64,000 bases of DNA from Jackrogersella multiformis (Eukaryota; Ascomycota; Sordariomycetes; Xylariales; Hypoxylaceae). Made by a program: the position numbers and the translations under genes. The stretch covers positions 3,968,001-4,032,000 of the forward strand of contig CADCXD010000004.1 in the NCBI GenBank assembly GCA_902806575.1, in the 5' to 3' direction. Under the pieces are notes generated by a model that was given only the letters and a program-made list of their open reading frames with translations, did no database searches and was not told the DNA's origin. Positions 1 through 12,126 of this stretch are shown here, in pieces (the first letter of the stretch is position 1; every line of letters begins with the position of its first letter).

Positions 1-828
1 GTGGTTGATGCAGGATTCAAGGTGTTTGATGAGAAGTGAGGTTATTCGATGTTGTAGCGACTGCACCGGGGACTGCACAGGCGGCTCCTAAACGAGTATC
101 CTACCTAAACTAATAGTGGCAAAAGATGATCGCGCTGTTAGGAGACTACCGAATCAAGATAGGTGAATGAATTAGGTGATGTAGCGACAATCGGTGTGGG
201 GATCGAAACCTCAAGTGATTTCTTGGCTACCTAGATACCTAGATACCTAGGCAGGTTGATTGCATGATGGAACTACACAGAAAGAGAGTCGGTCGGAATA
301 GAAGTCAAGATAATTGTTGATGTATTATTGTGTAAAGTTTATATGCATTTGGCGATCCTTTTGCACCCCGCTAGTCCGATTGACTTTCCAATATCAATAT
401 CATAACCTCGCATAATTGCATATATGCTACGATTCTCCTTCGTCGATTCATAGAGGAAGATTTCCATGATCTTATTAATCGTCACGGCGAGGATATGGTC
501 AATCATATGCTTCATTATCTTCCTAGCTTTGAAAGGTACTATTAAATCAACCCTCATCTATTAAATATAATCACATGTATCAGCCAGTATCATCCAAAAC
601 AACGATGCAGCGGAAATACAATCGAATATTGATAGGGGTTTCTTGTGAATAACAGGAAAAGTAGCTACTATCTCGGCAAAAATTGAACTAATATGATAAG
701 TACCTACGTAATAGCCTAGGTTAACCGAGAAGATCGAATCCTCCCTTAACAGAAGTCCCATTTGCTCTCTAGTTCTGCCCATTGACTTTACATATCTCTT
801 ACTAAAATCAGATTATGTTTGAGATACG
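1..828. other. Intergenic, no supported gene
   Basis: I see no gene here. Two short reverse-strand open frames (339-557 and 561-782) share no recognisable family and have no convincing splice connection to the gene that begins at 1680. A run of CCTAGATA/CCTAGGCA units lies at about 228-256 and belongs to the dispersed palindromic motif described in the findings. Confidence 0.6.
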
Positions 829-1680
829 TTATTCATAAAACATGCGACCCTTCACAAATTTATCAATCGCTCTAAGGGTAGCCACTGCAGACTTTAGTTT
901 TGGAAATACTTTTGTATAAGTCTTCGGATTGACCAGGCCCAGCATGCCGAGCACGGGTCTACTAGCCGTTAAGCTGAGGGCCTCAAGTTCGCTTGAAAAA
1001 TGCTGGATCATGAAACTGATAAGTAAATCGATTTCCTCATCAGATTTTATCAAATACTCATAGCTCATAAGAATGACTACTAGCGATAGAATCACGTCAG
1101 GCCGACCGTCGCTAGGCCGCCTAAAAAGAGCTGCGACTCCCTTGACCTTATAAACTAATCGCAGAACCTGTTCCTCGGAAAGAGATGAGACAACCTCGAA
1201 CGAAGAGATACTGTATTCCGGGTATAATAAGCGCATCCCCTTTTGTTCGACATCAGTATACTTGACACAATGATAGGCAGGGCCCGTAATCGGACCGTAC
1301 ACCAAGTATTCCATGGGATACTCTCCACAAGCGAGGCCAGCGTCATAAAAAGCCTTGACATGGTATACCTTGACGTGATCCTCTAATAAGTTAGTATCGA
1401 TGATTGCAATATATCTTCCGCTGGAATAATACAGTGCCACATCAAGGTCTGCCGCCCAGGAACTAAAAGGAGATTCAATCTTGAATCCGCAGAGATGGCC
1501 ATCAACAAACGTCCTTATATTTGGGATGTCGTCTATCTTCGTTGGTATTTGGCCGTTGAGGAAAGCATGCGGGATAACACCTCTGGCATTATTGAGACGT
1601 GGGCTGATCCCTCCCCCTGAACGAGAGTGAAACCCTCGAAACAGGAACCGAGGAACTCTCTTTTGGTAATCTACCAGCAT
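829..1680 (-). CDS. DUF7587-type fungal protein, possible ADP-ribosyltransferase-like fold
   Basis: Single-exon protein of 283 aa starting at a true ATG (1680). The N-terminal half has the layout of the fungal DUF7587 family: RFLFRGFHSRSGGG (residues 11-24), PFSSWAADLDVALYY (71-85), an IAIIDT strand (91-96) and EYLVYGPI (124-131). What is seen is an Arg in a strand (R15), a Ser pair before a helix (S73-S74) and a late Glu (E124). That order resembles the R-S-E triad of ADP-ribosyltransferases, and I infer a possible distant relation; catalysis is not shown. The C-terminal half (about 165-283) is helical-looking and unrecognised. No signal peptide or membrane segment is evident. The gene is isolated: upstream lies 2.6 kb of AT-rich spacer and downstream the window edge. 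Family placement is from memory of the pattern and moderately sure; function is unknown. Confidence 0.7.
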   Translation of the reverse strand: MLVDYQKRVPRFLFRGFHSRSGGGISPRLNNARGVIPHAFLNGQIPTKIDDIPNIRTFVDGHLCGFKIESPFSSWAADLDVALYYSSGRYIAIIDTNLLEDHVKVYHVKAFYDAGLACGEYPMEYLVYGPITGPAYHCVKYTDVEQKGMRLLYPEYSISSFEVVSSLSEEQVLRLVYKVKGVAALFRRPSDGRPDVILSLVVILMSYEYLIKSDEEIDLLISFMIQHFSSELEALSLTASRPVLGMLGLVNPKTYTKVFPKLKSAVATLRAIDKFVKGRMFYE

Positions 1681-4332
1681 CTTAAGTTAATCAATCTTCA
1701 ATATACTTGAGTCATGAGTTGGTCAATTTGTCTACCTTGTAGTATCCGTCTTTGATCGCGGGTCATGAACATTTTGATGGCGACTATGTGAGTGTTTCCC
1801 TTGTTGGCGAGAGCTACACGGTATTATCTGTCCTATACTTATAATTCGACAGATATATTTCTTTTTTTAAGTTAAAATTCCTACCTAGGTTAATTATTAG
1901 TTTTATATGTCAAATGATCTTGCTATGTCGTGATACCTTTTCAAAAACTAAGAAAAATCAAGTTACATAACCCCTTTAAATTACAAATTACTTACTGATT
2001 TGTAGCCTTGCAATTGAAATAGGTATTAAATTGTAGAACTCATTAATAATTCACAAAATCGATCACTGTTTTACCCACTCATTATATATATTTAAAAGTC
2101 AACCCCTTCAGGGGCATTCTCCCTTAAACTCGACATTAGCAGTGTCTTCTTTCATGATCTAGCATAAAACGATTATAAATTTCGAGGATGATATTTGTTA
2201 GTTAGTCGATGGGAATGTATGTCCAGTGTACGAAACATGTCAAACATGTCAAAAATTACTAGTCAACAAAGAAAATATTCGAATATGACGAGTTAAAGGA
2301 AATATCGAGAATATAGCGAACAAGTCTACCTCCTCTCCATGGAAGGAGAAAGAAATTAACTAACTAGATTGGTCAAAAGTGAGAAACGTCTAATAAATGA
2401 AGGAAAAGGGGCTTTAACCTAATAGCTAAGCAGAATATAAGCCTCGTTGAGTTTAACTAGCTAAAACAGAGAGGGTGTTTCCTTGAGTACCTAGTATGTC
2501 TTGAATCTTTACCAAAGTCAAATTTGTTGGAATTTCATGGAGCTTTACAATTGCGTCAAGTTGCTTGCTTGGGAGATTGTTATTCAGCCTACCAGCTTGC
2601 TTAACAGCCTAACCTGTGTATGGATCAGGTTACAAGGGTTTATGAGATGAACTTTTCCTTGGCTAAGACTTCAACCCAGGAGGAAGTTGGAACTGATTCT
2701 ACATGGGAATATAAAAGTGGGTTATCGAATTAACAAGGCTGTTCGATGGGTTAGGTATTGTGTTGGATTGTGGCGAAGTTATTTAACCTACGGCACGGCC
2801 ACCAGGATAGTTTGGTGGAGATTAATCCGATCCAACGACAATGGCTTAAGCTAGCTGTACTGCCTAGCACATCCTATAATCCTCCTTGGACTGCTTGGGC
2901 AGATTTTCGAGGCAGCGGGGTTCGAAGTAACCTCACCGATGACCTTGAAAAGGATAGACAGAATGAGATCTCGGGATCTTTCGAAGCGGGCTACCTATTG
3001 CAGTGGTTCATCAAAGCGTGTCATAGAAGTCGGGCGGCAGAGATGGTAGGATTCAATCGAGGCAGTGCTCAAGGTCACGTTCACGTTTATTATTAACGGT
3101 TAATTGGCGTTGGACGACCTGCGGATTCGAGGGAAAGGTTGGAATTGATTTGACCATCAGTTCCAAGGTCTCGGCATGCTGGTGCTAAGCAATTAAAAAT
3201 TACATAGTAAAACATCGATGGATGATACCTAAGGTAGGTGTTTCTTTGTCGATTGGAGGTGTAGGTACTAAGGCTTCTGGTATGTTTAATCAAAGCATCA
3301 CCGATGACTAGAGTCAGCAAATGACAAATCATTCCTTTTGAGACCTTCGAAACGGAATCCGGCACGTGTTTAGTGCTGAGATCTGCTCTGCCGCATCCGC
3401 ATTCTACGTAGCAACATAGCATTCGGTATCGATCTTAGCCGTGTTGTGTTGGCGCATTAGCTTACACCTAAGGTAAGGAGCTAGCACAGCATCGCCTCGG
3501 TCGATCTGACGATGCTGAACTGCTGACCTGAAAATCATGAAAATCATGTTTTCATTAAAGAAATATTTATCAAATTCGTCAAATTCATAGCGGCTGAATT
3601 GCTTTGTTGTCATTGAATTTTGAATATTCTTTTGACCTCAGCGGGTTTCGCCGATAAATGTACCTAAGCAGCTAAAGGTTACCTTGAGAAGTTCTATCCT
3701 CATTCGATTTACTCCGTCAGCTCGTGTATACCTACATGGATGTAGGTAGGTAAGTACCTAGGTAGGGTGAGGTATCTAGGTAGTTTCCCCAACTTTTCCA
3801 AACCATTATACTGGAGGTAATACCTACCTGTAGGCAGTGTGGTGGTTACATTGCACCAAGCTCCTTACTATTCCTCAAGGTTACAAGCTAGAGCCATTTA
3901 GGCAATCCCCAAACTTCCATTTGCATCCCAGCTCCCCTAGCAACGACTTGGACATTTCAGCTACATGGATATATTAGGTACCTACCTAGGTACATGTAGG
4001 TAGGTATTATTAGTACAGTTACAAAGAGAGACATAGCCCGTACGGCACGCCGTATAAGTATTTCCTAGCGTGACATCATCCTCCTCCTCCCCTCCAAAGT
4101 CCAGGCTCCTACCCTCCAACTTGACGAACCACACCCAATACCTAAACCAACGAATCAACCTAACAAACCTAATACATATCTCAAACCACCTAACCTCGAA
4201 TGTTTCCCTTTCGTTTTTCTCTTCTCCAACTCTTTGAAATCCTCCTTAATAATTACCTACCTAGGGTAAGATATATATCTATCACTACCTAATCTTCCCA
4301 ACTTACTCGGGAAAATCAATACCATTGGCATC
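1681..4332. other. Long intergenic region
   Basis: There is no supported gene. The stretch 1850-2450 is AT-rich. Open frames at 2758-3096 (+), 3093-3422 (-) and 3404-3613 (-) lack recognisable protein features, and the first has no ATG start. Dense CCTAGGTA/TACCTAGG palindromic motifs occur at 3731-3783, 3977-4007 and 4255-4268. The last few hundred bases, pyrimidine-rich from about 4080, are the likely promoter and 5' UTR of the SPFH gene. Confidence 0.6.
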
Positions 4333-5552
4333 ATGTCCGACTCTACTACGAACAAGGCCACCGATCGGTCCAATGGAGCTAGCTCTAGCCAAGCTGGTTT
4401 CCGATCCCAGGCGGCCATGACCGTCGAGCGTCCCAGGCAGGAAGATCTGCAGGCCAGTTATGCGTCTATCGTCGGAAACGATGCCAACCCAAAGGGCTGG
4501 TATGGAAGCATGAGTATGGTTCAGTTCAACGTGAACGCTAATGTCCAGTCTTCATTCTAATTGTTTTCCCTCTTATAGTCAACGCCTTCGGTTCATGTAT
4601 GGGCACCCTTGGAGCTATTCCTTGCATTATCTGCTGTCCCAATCCCTATAAGCAAGTGCATCAGGGCAACGTGGGACTCGTCACCAAATTCGGAAAGTTC
4701 TACAAGGCCGTCGATCCTGGGCTCGTGAAGATCAACCCCCTCAGCGAAAGGCTGTGAGTTAACTTTCCGTACAATCGTCTGTACGAACTGCATACTAATT
4801 AGATAATAGTATCCAGGTCGATGTAAAGATTCAGATTGTTGGTATGTAAAATCCCCTCTCAGGGAAACCTATCAAGATTGTTTCTAACCAAAGATGCGCA
4901 ACTTTCAGAGGTCCCTCGACAAGTCTGCATGACAAAGGATAATGTAACCGTTGACCTCACATCCGTAATTTACTACCACATCAATTCGCCTCACAAGGTG
5001 GCATTTGGCATTGCAAACGTGCGCCAGGCTCTCATTGAGCGCACCCAGACGACACTGCGCCATGTTGTCGGCGCGCGCGTCTTGCAGGACGTCATCGAGC
5101 GCCGGGAGGAGGTCGCGTCGAGCATCAGAGAAATTATCGAGGATGTCGCCAGCGGATGGGGTGTGCAAGTTGAGTCCATGCTGATCAAGGACATTGTCTT
5201 CAGCCAGGAACTCCAGGGGTCGCTATCAATGGCCGCTCAGAGCAAGCGTATCGGCGAGAGCAAAATCATTGCAGCCAAGGCCGAGGTTGAGAGCGCCAAG
5301 CTGATGCGACAGGCCGCCGACATCCTGTCATCCGCGCCGGCCATGCAGATCAGATACCTGGAGGCGATGCAGGCTATGGCCAAGTCAGCCAACACCAAGG
5401 TCATCTTCCTGCCCGCTAGCAACCAGTCTATGTCCACCGGCCTCAACAATACTCTTCGTAATCCGTATGAAACCGGCGAGTCGAGCGGGTCCCACGGCGA
5501 TGACGGAGGCTTCAACCAGGCAGTGAATGCTCATATCATTGAGAACATCTAA
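4333..5552 (+). CDS. Stomatin-like SPFH/band 7 domain protein
   Basis: Four exons (4333-4513, 4579-4753, 4810-4841, 4909-5552) encode 343 aa. The introns have donors GTATGG, GTGAGT and GTATGT and all end in AG; the phases join exactly. Residues 1-55 are a polar, disordered tail. A hydrophobic stretch (about 61-80, INAFGSCMGTLGAIPCIICC) is the probable membrane-inserting hairpin and is followed by NPYKQVHQGNVGLVTKFG. The SPFH domain runs from about 85 to 270, with the conserved QVDVKIQIVEVPRQVCMTKD, the TQTTLRHVVG segment, and the SKRIGESKIIAAKAEVE helix that drives oligomerisation. The tail after about 300 is disordered. Stomatin-family proteins form ring- or cage-like scaffolds on membranes and modulate channels and lipids; the location here is not determined. 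The third exon is only 32 nt. Confidence 0.93.
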
Positions 5553-6199
5553 GGGTGACAATCCCCTCTGGCTTTGTTTTAGAGCTGCGTTAAGAATGAA
5601 TTTTTGCAACCTGTACTTATACGTATTGATCTGGTCGGAAGCACGATCGTAATGATGGAGAGTATCGGGACGGAATGGACATACGCAGCAGAGAAAGCTT
5701 TGCTGGTTACCTACGAACCAAGCAAAGGACACAAATACCCTGAAAATGATGAATTACTTGCCTTGGAACTAATGAGGGTTGCGGGATAGAACTGGCTGGC
5801 TGGGCAAGGGGGGAGGGGGGCGTATAATTCGATACCCGTTATGGATACCCAACATCATTCCCTTTAAGATACTGCGTTTCTGTTTCTAGGGTCTCATACC
5901 CGCAAAACTTCTTGTCACCTGGGCTCAATAGGTAGTGTAATTTTGAGATGATTTCTTTAGTACTCGCCAGCGCCGATTGTTGCGTAGTTACATACCTAGG
6001 TATACACGCTATTAAATGGATACCCAGCATCTCATCGTAAACTAGATTACTAGTATTTATCACTTACTCACATGAACCTTTCCTATCACAACTCAGTTAA
6101 ACAAAATTGATGCTAGAACTAAGCCTTGGTTTATCTTCTTCATTGTGTGCCCTCATTTGTTATATATATAGGTACCTATTCGACTGATATCCCCCTCCT
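5553..6199. other. Intergenic between convergent genes
   Basis: This is the shared 3' region of the SPFH gene (+) and SPB4 (-). It holds a G-run near 5810-5820 and one CCTAGGTA motif at about 5993-6004. The short frames at 5604-5789 and 5839-6063 are not supported as genes. Confidence 0.55.
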
Positions 6200-8188
6200 C
6201 TAGTCAAACCCCTCAAACTCGTCCTCCTTAGCAGCGACGGCAGGGCCCTCGGCACCGCCCACAGCGTACTTCTCCTTGTTTCGTCTCCTGACCTCGGCGA
6301 GCAGGCCCTCGAGATCCATCTCCTTGGCCCTGCCCTCGTCGTCGAGCCCCTGGCGGCGCTCGGCCTCGCGCTTCCGCTGCTTCTTGTCGCGGCGCTGGCC
6401 GCGCTGGTCCTCCTTCTCGTGCTTGGCGCTCCAGGCCTCGGCGTTGCGCTTGCGCTTCGCCTTGTGCGCCTCGGCGGCCTCTTGCCTGTCGGCGGGGGCC
6501 TCTTCGGCGGTCTGGTGCAGCGCGTCCAGGCGCTGCTTCTCGCGGTCCTTCTTGGCGTAGGCGTAGGCGTCCCAGTCCAGCTCCACGCCGAGGAACCGGT
6601 CGCCTTCGAACCGCCGCAGCTCGGGCATCTTGGGCAGCCGCATCAGGCCCCAGGCGTGGCCGAGGTCCGCCCAGTCCAGGTCCGCGACGCGGAAGATGGA
6701 GCTCGCGGTGTGCTTGCTGTAGCTGCGCACCCAGCTGACGAACGCCTTCTGCGCCTTGTCGTGCAGCGCGCGGTCCTGCTTCAGCGTCTCGCGGATCCTG
6801 GCGGTCGTCTCGAGCGCGTCGGCCTCGGCGACTGCGATATGCGGGTGCGCGAGCGGCGCGATGGGGGTTTTCCTGACGTCTAGGAACGGCACGTAGTCTT
6901 GCTCGGTAGGCTGCAGGAGTATGACGCTAAGACCTTTGCGGCCGGCGCGGCCGGCGCGGCCGCACCGGTGCAGGAACGACTTCTGGTCCGAGGGCGGGTC
7001 GACCTGCACGACGAGGTCGACCTGGGGGAAATCGAGACCCCGGGCGGCTACGTCGGTGGTGAGGAGCACGGAGGGCTGCGCCGAGTTGAGGAACTTGGCG
7101 AAGTTCTTCTCTCGGACTTTGGCGTCGAACTTCCCGTGCAGAGGCACGAGGTCGAAGCCCTCGGGGAGGAGGACGGGGAGGATGTGGGAGAAATAGTCGA
7201 CGGCGGCGCAGGTGGAGAGGAAGACAATGCTCTTTTGCGGTCGTGGATCTAGTTTTTCTAAAAGCTGGACTAGGCTCGGCATCTTGTGGCTAGCGGGGAT
7301 ACTTAAGTAGCTCATCTGGAGGCTCGCCGGCGTCCTCCTCTCTTCTATAATCCCTCCTGTTTTCAAACTCTTCACCTTGACCGCAACCTTGACAGGGTTC
7401 CTCAGACCTACTCTGATGATCTCCCCTACGGCCTCGCTAACACTAGCGCTGAAGAGCCCGGTCCTCCTCTGCTTCGGCAGCCGTGAGAGGATTTTCTGTA
7501 GGTCCGCTTTGAATCCCAGATCTAGAAGCCTGTCGGCCTCGTCAAGCACCAAAATTTCGAAGGATGATTGGGGGCAGTGCACATGCGGGGACGAGAGAAG
7601 TTCGACCAGCCGCCCGGGCGTGGATATAAGAACATTTGGCGACGCGCGTAGGAAGAAGCTGAGGTCCTGCGCGGTTGTCGTCGTGCTGCCGCCGGAGAGC
7701 AGCTGCGGGATAACTACCGGCGAAGTGGTCTCCGGTCGCTTTTCTTCTCCCGAGAGAGACGAAAGTAGTTCGGATGACGTAGGGTGAAAAGCAACGAGCG
7801 ACATTAAGGTGCCGTGTATTTGACCCGCGAGTTCTTTCGTGGGCGCGACGACAATGGCGGCGACATGGTGCCGTTTGGTAGGTTCTTCTAGTCGCAAGAT
7901 TCTGTGGACGAGAGGGAGGAGGAACGAGAGAGTCTTGCCACTACCAGTTACTGCCTATGATATATTAGTAAGTACAATTGGATTAGAAGATTGAAGAAAA
8001 TCGTCGCATACTTCTACAACTACATCTTTATTGCCCCCTCCAAAGAGCGGCCACACGCTGGCCTGGACGGGAGTGGCACGGGCGAAGCCCATACTGGAGA
8101 CGGCGTCGAGTATCCATTCAGCAAGTGGTGGTGTTAAAGCATCCCATGCACGGGGATCTTTCTTCACGACTTTAGCTTCTGGCGCCAT
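6200..8188 (-). CDS. SPB4: DEAD-box ATP-dependent rRNA helicase Spb4
   Basis: Two exons (8012-8188 and 6200-7954, with a 57-nt GTATGC...ATAG intron) encode 643 aa. The start is the ATG at 8188 ([18 protein letters not shown]); the frame opens upstream only through a TTG. Spb4 unwinds RNA in pre-60S particles in the nucleolus. Visible motifs are the Q-motif region GFARATPVQ (about 34-42), motif I AVTGSGKT (60-67, split by the intron after E59), PTKEL (about 97-101), TPGRL (about 171-175), DEAD (about 197-200), FSAS as the family's variant of SAT, ARGLD, and [10 protein letters not shown]. The helicase-C domain is followed by the DUF4217-type segment ([13 protein letters not shown]) and a Lys/Arg/Glu-rich tail. 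Length fits the family. It is convergent with the SPFH gene; DBP6, another 60S assembly helicase, lies 30 kb away. Confidence 0.96.
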
Positions 8189-11100
8189 GTTCAATGTGTC
8201 AGCGCATACAATCTAAAAGAAGTTGTTGGATTAAAGCTTCACACGAAACTTTTAGAGATGTTCACTTAAGAAAAGAAGAAGAAAAAGTATTTATCTTATC
8301 GGATAATATTTTATCTTATCTAAGCGGGGCGCTATAAATTGTATAGCAGGGGTTACCATAAAGCTGGGAATTGTACATAAGTACTTGGAACTCTCCATTT
8401 AGAACTACAAATCTCTACGTACCTACCTACCTAGGTATTTACCTAAGTAAATAATTACCTACCTACATAGGTACCTGCCCAGATATCACTTAACTGCCAA
8501 GTTTAAAGTGCACTTAGTCTTGATTCAACTTGAGCTCCTTACTTGAGAACTACTACCTAGCACTACGAGAAATTCACAGGAAATGCCCGGAATAGGGGGA
8601 TCCAATGCCGTGCAGCCCGGCGTCTTCGTGCCAACCCCAGGCGGCTGTCGATAATCCCATAGCAGCCCAAATATTTCACGACACGTTCCAACTCGGCGGC
8701 CGCTTTATTTGGATGTGCCATCGGGAGTTGGCCATGATCCCTACCAGAGCAGGTTTGTCTATTATATGAAGTGTACGTATACCTACCTAGGTACCTAGGT
8801 ACATACCAGGAATATTAAACGATAATACGGGTAGTGTATTTAAGATATGTTCGCAGAACACGCGTGCTTTGTCACCCTCGACACACGAACTGCATTCTCC
8901 GCATCTACGCACTTTACATTCGTGCTCTCGGAAGGCGGCCGTCGAGACGAGCTACCGGCGAGGTACAGGTCAGCGGAGTTAAGAATGCGAGCGGCCCACT
9001 TCGAACAGTTCACAGCTACCTTTCTTGGTTCTACCAATCAATCAACACCTGGCCGGAGAGGAGCCTGGTAGTAACAGGGATCTTCATCATAAGAAATCAG
9101 AAGAGCTCTTGTCCAGTACGGAGGTCTAAGGTTTAACCACTGACCTTACCTAATTAATATGTAAAGGGATAACCCGCAATCTAAGCTGGAAGGAATTTTG
9201 CTTGGTAGGATGACTATCAAAAGATTGTTAAAGAGGCTGAGACATGCTAATTCACATTCTCTCGGTATTCTCGTGGATGTTCGAATTAGTTGTATGACAT
9301 TAGTACCCAGTAAGTATCATGATTTCTAGGTTAATAATAAAGATACCAAACCAAGTTCAAGTTGATAGAATTAGGGTAAAAATCTCTTAAAATAGTCATC
9401 TTATTTACGTAATTCCTGATTAATTATATTAAGCCCTACAATACTTAGCTAGGTATATATTAACGGCTTTGTCTTTTTTTATTTTCTTTAACCTAATTTA
9501 GGGTATTAAGCAAAACCTGATTACAATAATAAAGCGGTGGTGTTGATTTACATTTAACGATTGTTTAAATGAAGTGTTAGTAATGTTGGCTTGCTTTGGC
9601 TTTCTGTATTATTGAACGTTAACCCCTTTCCCACGATGAAGGTAAATAAAAACAATAGGACCGAAATGGCCCACAACTTAGCTGGAGGTTTATTATGAGG
9701 TTTAAGCGGTGGATAGATTTAGCTATAATGCCTATTAAAACAAAACCAGTTAACCTAGGGATAGAGTATTACATTGTGATCTCATAAATTCATGCTAAAC
9801 GTATTCACCTACTGATTACCGAATCGAACTGAACCTCACTTGATGCTTTTAGTAATATGTCTACCTTTAGTAGCAGTTTTCGAATGAATTGTAATAAATA
9901 TAGAGGAAGTGTAAATATTTAACTATTTCTAATTTAACTTGTTGCGGATTTCCTCGGCTCACGATAGTAAGGACTGCATTTATGTACTGCTGTAGTGAAA
10001 TTTATGAGAGATAACTAGGTATCGTACATTGAACTGGTACCTAGGTAGGTCATGAGAACCAAAGACGACACTCTGGGTGCCGTCCAAGTACCCGATGAAA
10101 GGTTATAAGGTGTAATAATTACAACATTTTCAACCGACCCCACTAAATGGACGTATCCAGGGTGACTTGAGGCCAGATAAAACTCCCATGAAAGGGTCAA
10201 ATGGTAAACCGGTTAAGCCGTGACATAATACTAAGATTCTTCAAAGCGGGTTTTTCGTAGGTCCTAAATTCGAACTCGCAAGGGGGAGAGTTTAGGACCG
10301 AGCTTTTTGCAATTTTTTTTTCCCTCATGCCCTCTTAATATATTTATGTATTCGCTATCTAAGCTTACTTTTCGAACTTCCTTTGTATGTATGTATGGCC
10401 TTTATAAAATACCTTCTTTTTTTATTTCCTTCTTCTTTCCACTAATTAATATCCTCATCGTATTAATATTTCAACTTATTTTAACCCCCATATAACGTAA
10501 GAAACTTACCACGATATTAGGATTGGCTAATTCGATATATAAAAATACGAAGTAATGATAAGTAAATCACTATTTAAGGAATATTCTTAAGTTAAGGAAT
10601 TTAATTAATTATTCATTTATTATTAACCTGTGCATGAAGTTCATTAAAATAGCTACAGTAATGTATTTATTTAAATTATAATTATAATTATAAAACGCAG
10701 CTGGACAGCAAGTTTTTGAATATAAAGAGCACTAAAATACAAATGTAAATATATTAAAGGGGAAAGGGGAACATAACGAGATATGGATCAATAACCACGT
10801 TTAACCTTAAGTAACAATTTCCGTCGTATAAATACTAACCTAGAGACCGACATGAGTTGAATATAATGACAGGAGTCTCCTCAGTTAATTAAAGCCAAGA
10901 AAATCGGTGACTTGCATGAATCTCGTACTCTTAAAATAATGAGGCATGCAGATGCCGGCAGCCTTGTATACGGTCAGACTAGCGATGCAAAGTTGGTGAC
11001 ACTAAACATGCGTATCGTCGTGGAGACCGATCTGGCATCTGGCATAGAAGATGACCTTCAAGAGGCTTTGGAACGTTTGGGATCTAGGCATTACATGCAT

Positions 11101-12126
11101 ATGCAAATAATGACTTCGATCTGACCCAAGCTTTCGGTACTCTTGGTATATCTCGATGAAGTGGCGATATAATAACACGGACCTCCTAATATTATCAAAA
11201 GGAGAAAACCATTGAGGGATATTAATATATAAGTAAAAATATAGAATGAAATAAAAGAATAGCATCTTATATGAAGAATTAAGATAGCCCTATATACCAC
11301 CTAGGTTAAGTACCTACCTGCCTACCTATGATCAAGTTCGAGGAACGTTAGAAAAGGGGTCCGATTAGGTAAGCCTTAAAAGAGTGGAAGGTTCTAAACC
11401 TTCGGCCGAGACTTACGTACATAGTACGGGTAGTCATAAAAAGCACAGGCCACGTGGGGTAAGGATTACTTTTTGCGAAGCTTTCGTATGGTGTCTTTCG
11501 GTTTCTACTAGGTACGTATGTAGTGTACCTAGGTACCTAGGTAGTTTGTAGTTTCCAATGTTGGTTACGTACCGAGGTACTTTCGTCCCCGTGAAAAATT
11601 CAATTCCTAACCATTCGCATCACGCGAGCCTATCATTTTACATTTTTTACAATTTTACATTTTTACATTCTTACATTTCTAGCATTGCATTTTAATTTTA
11701 CATTCCTACATAACTGCGCTGCGCCGTCTACTACGTCCACCACAGCCACAGCCGCATCCTCTCTATCGGTTTTAAACTGTCCGACGGCAGATTTATCTAT
11801 GTGTGCTATACCCGCCCAAGTCCGATTCCTAGCAAGCCCAAGCCCAAACCCAGGCCCAGGCCCGCGACCCGAATCATCGAAGCAACGAGAAGCAACACAA
11901 TGTGGCAGAGCGCGACTCTGCTGCATCACCCATATCCTTCAACCTGGATTCGATAGCACTTCTCGCTTCGTCGCTTCTCATTAGCCCTCTGTTACTCGCT
12001 CATGAATCTGGAGAAGATAAATCTAGAAAATTTCACTCCTCTTTCTGGCCTTTACGATTCTACGACTTGCGACAGAAATCTACCGGCACTGTCTTCTCCT
12101 CCCCTCTTCCTCTATTCCCTTATAAC
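8189..12126. other. Long intergenic region with AT-rich core
   Basis: No gene is supported. From 9170 to 10870 the sequence is AT-rich and may be mildly RIP-affected. CCTAGGTA motifs sit at 8421-8475, 8779-8805, 10036-10053, 11302-11330 and 11510-11545. The open frames at 8834-9136, 10015-10200 and 10307-10495 look random. A more GC-normal patch at about 10912-11124 may be a relic (see findings). TTTTACAT-like units repeat at 11635-11710, in the promoter/5' UTR of the downstream lipid kinase gene. Confidence 0.55.

Noticed and set aside
2758..3096. 112-codon open frame in the spacer before the SPFH gene
   Set aside because: It starts at TTG, has no recognisable motif, and a similar-length frame overlaps on the other strand.
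6276..7787. Several forward-strand open frames of up to 154 codons
   Set aside because: They lie antisense to the SPB4 coding exon and have the Arg/Ser/Gly-rich bias of a GC-rich shadow.
11902..12126. N-terminal extension of the DGK1 frame by 75 codons
   Set aside because: It begins at GTG, is rich in Ser/Leu without family similarity, and a good ATG lies at 12127.
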